Position numbers and translations under genes: made by a program. The notes beneath the pieces were generated by a model. That model searched no databases, was not told the origin of the DNA, and worked only from the letters and a program-made list of their open reading frames with translations. A DNA stretch of 18,333 nt. Origin: Croceimicrobium sp965658965. Its GTDB lineage: Bacteria > Bacteroidota > Bacteroidia > Flavobacteriales > Schleiferiaceae. The stretch spans positions 1 to 18,333 of the forward strand of contig CBFHVV010000055.1 in assembly GCA_965658965.1 (NCBI GenBank), given 5' to 3'. Shown one piece after another: positions 15,314 through 18,333 of the stretch (its first letter is position 1; every line of letters starts with the position of its first letter).

Positions 15314-15862
15314 TTAATGGATCGGCAAGCGTACTAAGTGATTCTCCCAAGCTAATTGCATCTCAAAGCCTGGCCCGCTACTAACCAAGCTAATAGTAAA
15401 TTGTTCCACAATATTTGGGATTTTTTCTGTCGGTACGGTTGCAATTAAAAGATCCGCATCTGATTCTCGGCTCACTTTACCATCCATGCCAACTCCCCAA
15501 CCATATTCCTTAGAATTGAAAATGATTTCCCATTCGTCTGTGCCAGGTATGGTCCACAAAGTATATTTCCCAGAGGGTAGGCTTTTACCTTGAATCTCTA
15601 AATCGCTAGCCGTAGTAAAAGTGGTGGGCTCGTTTGCCCCAGTACGCCAAACCTCGCCGTAGGGAACTAAATTGCCAAAAATAGTACGTTCCCTAACCGA
15701 AGGACGGTTGTAAAAAACTGAAACGTCATAACCATCTTGTACATAAGTTACCGTGGCCTCGGGAGACATTTTTTTGGTATTGTAAACCATGTATTGAAAA
15801 CCGGCAAAAAGTAAAATTGCAATCGCCACAATACTTATCAATACCCACTTTAGTACTTTCAT
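15314..15862 (-). CDS. membrane-anchored DUF2911 protein
   Basis: The 182-residue protein has one N-terminal transmembrane helix or uncleaved signal (about 5-24). A DUF2911 domain (about 34-180) follows, with the family motifs VFYNRPSVRERTIFG, VPYGEVWRTGANEPT (66-80), GKSLPSGKYTLWTIPG (92-107) and WEIIFNS. DUF2911 proteins are common in Bacteroidota. They are predicted to be exported and have no known function. It is first in a unit with the OmpA-repeat and DUF1569 genes, spaced by two bases and then a four-base overlap, so the three are probably co-transcribed. Confidence 0.9.
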   Translation of the reverse strand: MKVLKWVLISIVAIAILLFAGFQYMVYNTKKMSPEATVTYVQDGYDVSVFYNRPSVRERTIFGNLVPYGEVWRTGANEPTTFTTASDLEIQGKSLPSGKYTLWTIPGTDEWEIIFNSKEYGWGVGMDGKVSRESDADLLIATVPTEKIPNIVEQFTISLVSSGPGFEMQLAWENHLVRLPIH

Positions 15863-15879
15863 TTGTTCTTATTTTTCAA

Positions 15880-15910
15880 CGAAGGTAAACGCTTTGGCAA
15901 GTGATTGCAA
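15880..15910 (-). promoter_or_regulatory. possible promoter for the DUF2911 unit
   Basis: On the minus strand a TTG (15910-15908) is followed after 20 bases by TACCTTCG (15887-15880). The latter differs from TAnnTTTG at one base. The start point would fall a few bases before the ATG at 15862. Confidence 0.3.
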
Positions 15911-15956
15911 TCTTTTAAACAGAGAAATTTTAAATTGCCACATCAAACAAAATAAA

Positions 15957-17786
15957 ATGCAGTCCAGAATCAGCCTTGTCCTTATTATACTTCTACTTTC
16001 ACAATCTCGCTCTATGCTTAGCCAAAATTTACAATGGGCCCAAGAAGCCGTCTGGTATCAAATTTTCCCCGAACGTTTTCGTGATGGCGACCCTACGAAT
16101 AATCCTGAGCTAAAAGATCTCGCTTATGCAGATCCGCAGGAGCTCCCAACCTATTGGCAAGTCCATCCCTGGGGCAGCGATTGGTATAAACTACAAGAAT
16201 GGGAGCAAAAAAATGGCGAGCCCGAACTTTGGAAACACTTGTTAAGGAGGCGTTATGGTGGAGATTTACAAGGCATCATAAATAAGCTCGATTACCTACA
16301 AGATTTAGGTATTACCGCGATCTACCTCAATCCAATTTTTCAGTCCCCCTCTTTGCACAAATACGATGGTGAATCCTATCATCACGTAGATCCAAATTTT
16401 GGTCCTGACCCTGCTGGTGATCGGGAATTGATGGCTCAAGAAAACCCGATTGATCCGAGTACTTGGCAATGGACTAGTGCAGATTTACTCGCTTTAAAAC
16501 TAATTGAAGAAGTACATAAACGTGGTATGCATATTATTTTTGATGGCGTTTTTAATCATATGGGGCACAATAGTTTTGCTTTCGCAGATGTACGCGAAAA
16601 ACAAGAGAAGAGTGCTTATAAAGATTGGTTTACCATTAAAAAATGGGACGATCCCAATACCACTGAAAACGAATTTGACTATGAAGGTTGGTTTGGTGTA
16701 AAATCACTACCTGAATTTAAGGAAGACGAAAATGGAATTGTAGACGGACCGCGACAATATATTTATGCTGCCACCCAAAGGTGGATGAACCCTATGGATA
16801 AAGGTCCCCAATATGGAATAGATGGCTGGCGATTAGATGTGGCCTTCTGCGTAAAGCACGCCTTTTGGAAGGAATGGAGGCTCTTAGTGAAAGGAATTAA
16901 TCCACAAGCTTATATCACGGCCGAATTGGTGAGTCCCTTAGAAGAAACTTTAGATTATTTATCTGGCGATGAGTTCGACGCCGAAATGAATTACAATTGG
17001 TCTTTCACCTGCACCGAATTTTTTTTCAATCCTGGCTTAGACCGCATAAAGGCCAGTGCATTTGCCGCAGACTTAGCTCGTATGCGCAATGCCTTTCCGC
17101 CTGAAGTAGCCTATCTTAATCAAAATCTGTTCGGTAGCCACGATGTAAATCGATTGGCATCGCATATTGTTAATCGTGGCATTGGTAATTTTCGCGATTG
17201 GGGAAGCTATTTCAATCTTTCTAAAGCAACGGAAAATCCTAATTATAACTTAGGTCCCGCTTCGGCAGAGGAGAAGGAATTACAAAAACTCTTCATCGTT
17301 ATGCAAATGTGCTATGTTGGCGCCCCCATGATATATTACGGCGATGAAATTGGCATGTGGGGTGCGAATGACCCAGATAATCGCAAGCCAATGATTTGGG
17401 AGAATATAGAGTACCAAGACGAAGTCTATCTTCCCAATCAAGAAAAGCGCAGTAAGGCGATTCCGGTACGCCCAGACTGGGATTTATGGGAGTTTTACCG
17501 ATCAATGATTACCATTAGAAAAAACAACCCTGCCCTTAGTTATGGTGATTACGAGTCTATTTTAGTAAATGATGAAAAGGAGCTTTTCGGTTTTAAACGG
17601 AGCTATAAAAATCAAGAGATTTGGATTCTTTTCAACAATGACGAAGAGCCACATTCTTTTACACTTGCTAGCAATAAAAGCGAAGCTGTATCACTAACGA
17701 ATAGTAAAACCAATTATGAATCTCAAGAAGGTAGCTTTAATTTTCAAATGCCGCGCAAAAGCTTCTTAGTGCTAAGTTTGGAGTAA
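15957..17786 (+). CDS. secreted GH13 alpha-amylase-family glycoside hydrolase
   Basis: This 609-residue enzyme acts on alpha-glucans. The signal peptide MQSRISLVLIILLLSQSRS supports ATG 15957; earlier in-frame starts (for example TTG 15894) would precede the signal with a polar stretch. The mature N-terminus has AVWYQIFPERFRDGD. All GH13 regions are present: region I DGVFNH (196-201), II GWRLDVAF with nucleophile D294, III ITAELV with acid/base E323, and IV FGSHD with D396. A C-terminal beta domain ends the protein. The long B-domain insert and YQIFPERF opening resemble neopullulanase/cyclomaltodextrinase-type enzymes, but the precise specificity is not decided. No SusC/SusD genes lie nearby. 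It converges with the methyltransferase gene five bases away. Confidence 0.93.
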   Translation: MQSRISLVLIILLLSQSRSMLSQNLQWAQEAVWYQIFPERFRDGDPTNNPELKDLAYADPQELPTYWQVHPWGSDWYKLQEWEQKNGEPELWKHLLRRRYGGDLQGIINKLDYLQDLGITAIYLNPIFQSPSLHKYDGESYHHVDPNFGPDPAGDRELMAQENPIDPSTWQWTSADLLALKLIEEVHKRGMHIIFDGVFNHMGHNSFAFADVREKQEKSAYKDWFTIKKWDDPNTTENEFDYEGWFGVKSLPEFKEDENGIVDGPRQYIYAATQRWMNPMDKGPQYGIDGWRLDVAFCVKHAFWKEWRLLVKGINPQAYITAELVSPLEETLDYLSGDEFDAEMNYNWSFTCTEFFFNPGLDRIKASAFAADLARMRNAFPPEVAYLNQNLFGSHDVNRLASHIVNRGIGNFRDWGSYFNLSKATENPNYNLGPASAEEKELQKLFIVMQMCYVGAPMIYYGDEIGMWGANDPDNRKPMIWENIEYQDEVYLPNQEKRSKAIPVRPDWDLWEFYRSMITIRKNNPALSYGDYESILVNDEKELFGFKRSYKNQEIWILFNNDEEPHSFTLASNKSEAVSLTNSKTNYESQEGSFNFQMPRKSFLVLSLE

Positions 17787-17803
17787 GACTTTTATGTCTT
17801 TTT
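17785..17803. terminator. weak hairpin at the amylase/methyltransferase convergence
   Basis: AAGAC (17785-17789) pairs with GTCTT (17796-17800) around a 6-base loop and is followed by TTT. It overlaps both stop codons. The stem is short and A+T-rich, so termination here is only possible. Confidence 0.25.
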
Positions 17804-18333
17804 ATAAAGCGCATAAATATAAGGACGTGGGTCGCCATTAGGATTGATAAAAGTATAATCAAAGGAATTGATTAGCTGAAAATCTCCACCAAGGTAATTA
17901 TTATACATCTCCACATCATACTGACAAATCTCTAGCCCTGAGCACTTTTTAGCACCTCCTTTTTTAAACTGAGCTAATAATACATAAGCCCCTTTGCTTG
18001 TTTTATCCTTTAAAAGTGCAAAGTAATTTTGCCGAGCTTTTTCTTCCCTTAGAAAATGTAAAACGGCTCTATCAATCCAAAGGTCGAAAGCTTCTTGCTT
18101 TAACATGGCCTGCGGTGCTCCTAAGTCATCTTGCACCAAGATAAGCCTAGCCTTTGGCAGATCAGACTGTGATAATGCTAAGGCTTCGTTACTAATATCA
18201 CTTAAAGTGAGATGCTTATAATTCCGATCGACCAGGCTTTTCACCAAGCTTGTTCGTCCCGCTCCCGCTATATGAATTGCTGCATCCTTATCAAGACCTA
18301 AAGCATCCACGAGCTTAAGAATTTCAGAAGCTT
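17792..18333 (-). CDS. class I SAM-dependent methyltransferase (5' end beyond the window)
   Basis: The frame is open to the right edge. Upstream of the GTG at 18310 it continues as ASEILKLVDALG, so the true start lies outside and that GTG is internal. About 180 residues are visible. Motif I appears as IHIAGAGRTSLV, motif II as LTLSDIS, motif IV as FDLWIDRAVLHFL, and the post-core as YVLLAQFKKGGAKKCSGL. It resembles the uncharacterised Methyltransf_11/25-type proteins that carry the KCSGL segment. The substrate is unknown. The usual acidic residue before the glycine motif is replaced by Ala/His, as in some members of this subgroup. It is convergent with the amylase gene. Confidence 0.82.
   Translation of the reverse strand, partial: ASEILKLVDALGLDKDAAIHIAGAGRTSLVKSLVDRNYKHLTLSDISNEALALSQSDLPKARLILVQDDLGAPQAMLKQEAFDLWIDRAVLHFLREEKARQNYFALLKDKTSKGAYVLLAQFKKGGAKKCSGLEICQYDVEMYNNYLGGDFQLINSFDYTFINPNGDPRPYIYALYKKT

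Noticed and set aside
15312..15350. Longer N-terminus for the OmpA-repeat protein
   Set aside because: It would overlap the DUF2911 gene and precede the signal peptide. ATG 15311 lies two bases after the neighbouring stop.
15894..15956. Longer N-terminus for the amylase from a TTG at 15894
   Set aside because: It would place 21 polar residues before an obvious signal peptide. ATG 15957 fits secretion.
18310..18310. GTG at 18310 as the methyltransferase start
   Set aside because: The frame remains open to the window edge and motif I would be too close to the N-terminus. The gene is truncated by the window.
1..18333. tRNA, CRISPR, insertion sequence, prophage, toxin-antitoxin or defence system
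   Set aside because: No direct-repeat array, transposase, integrase or paired inverted termini, and no toxin- or nuclease-like gene, was seen. All sizeable frames are assigned to housekeeping or known Bacteroidota families.

Overview
The window looks like a chromosomal segment of a Bacteroidota bacterium, probably Flavobacteriia-like. The base composition is A+T-rich. Genes overlap or abut tightly and show no Shine-Dalgarno-type spacing. Several upstream regions carry the Bacteroidota-type -7 element TAnnTTTG. Families favoured by this phylum are present: DUF2911, FAS1 lipoprotein, OmpA-repeat protein and a small secreted GH13 enzyme. I found no tRNA, rRNA, CRISPR array, insertion sequence, prophage or defence system.

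Region 1 (1-7718, all minus strand) is a menaquinone (vitamin K2) biosynthesis operon. It is transcribed from right to left as menI-like thioesterase, menF, menD, a pair of bacterial PH-domain membrane genes (YdbS-like, then YdbT-like), menA, menC, and, after a 154-base gap, menE, which runs off the left edge. MenF makes isochorismate and MenD makes SEPHCHC. MenC makes o-succinylbenzoate and MenE activates it to OSB-CoA. The hotdog protein probably hydrolyses DHNA-CoA, and MenA prenylates DHNA. The naphthoate synthase MenB and the methylase MenG/UbiE are not in the window. Most junctions overlap by 1-8 bases (TAATG, ATGA, ATGAGTGA), which indicates translational coupling.

Region 2 (7807-11584, plus strand) holds a DUF1801 gene with its own promoter-like sequence, then the classical translation cluster thrS-infC-rpmI-rplT. 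infC probably starts at a non-canonical AUU codon 42 bases upstream of the first ATG. A nested hairpin lies between rpmI and rplT. The cluster ends in a terminator shared with the convergent ABC gene.

Region 3 (11566-13681) has a stand-alone ABC transporter ATPase (minus) divergent from a two-FAS1-domain lipoprotein (plus). A strong terminator follows.

Region 4 (13702-15862, minus strand) is a tight three-gene unit: a DUF2911 membrane-anchored protein, an OmpA-repeat secreted protein, and a DUF1569/DinB-like protein.

Region 5 (15957-18333) has a secreted GH13 alpha-amylase-family enzyme (plus). It converges on a SAM-dependent methyltransferase (minus) whose 5' end lies beyond the right edge.

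Overall this is mostly housekeeping DNA. The points most worth checking are the AUU start of infC, the PH-domain pair embedded in the men operon, the orphan plus-strand terminator and hairpin between menC and menE, the rpmI-rplT hairpin, and several start-site corrections.
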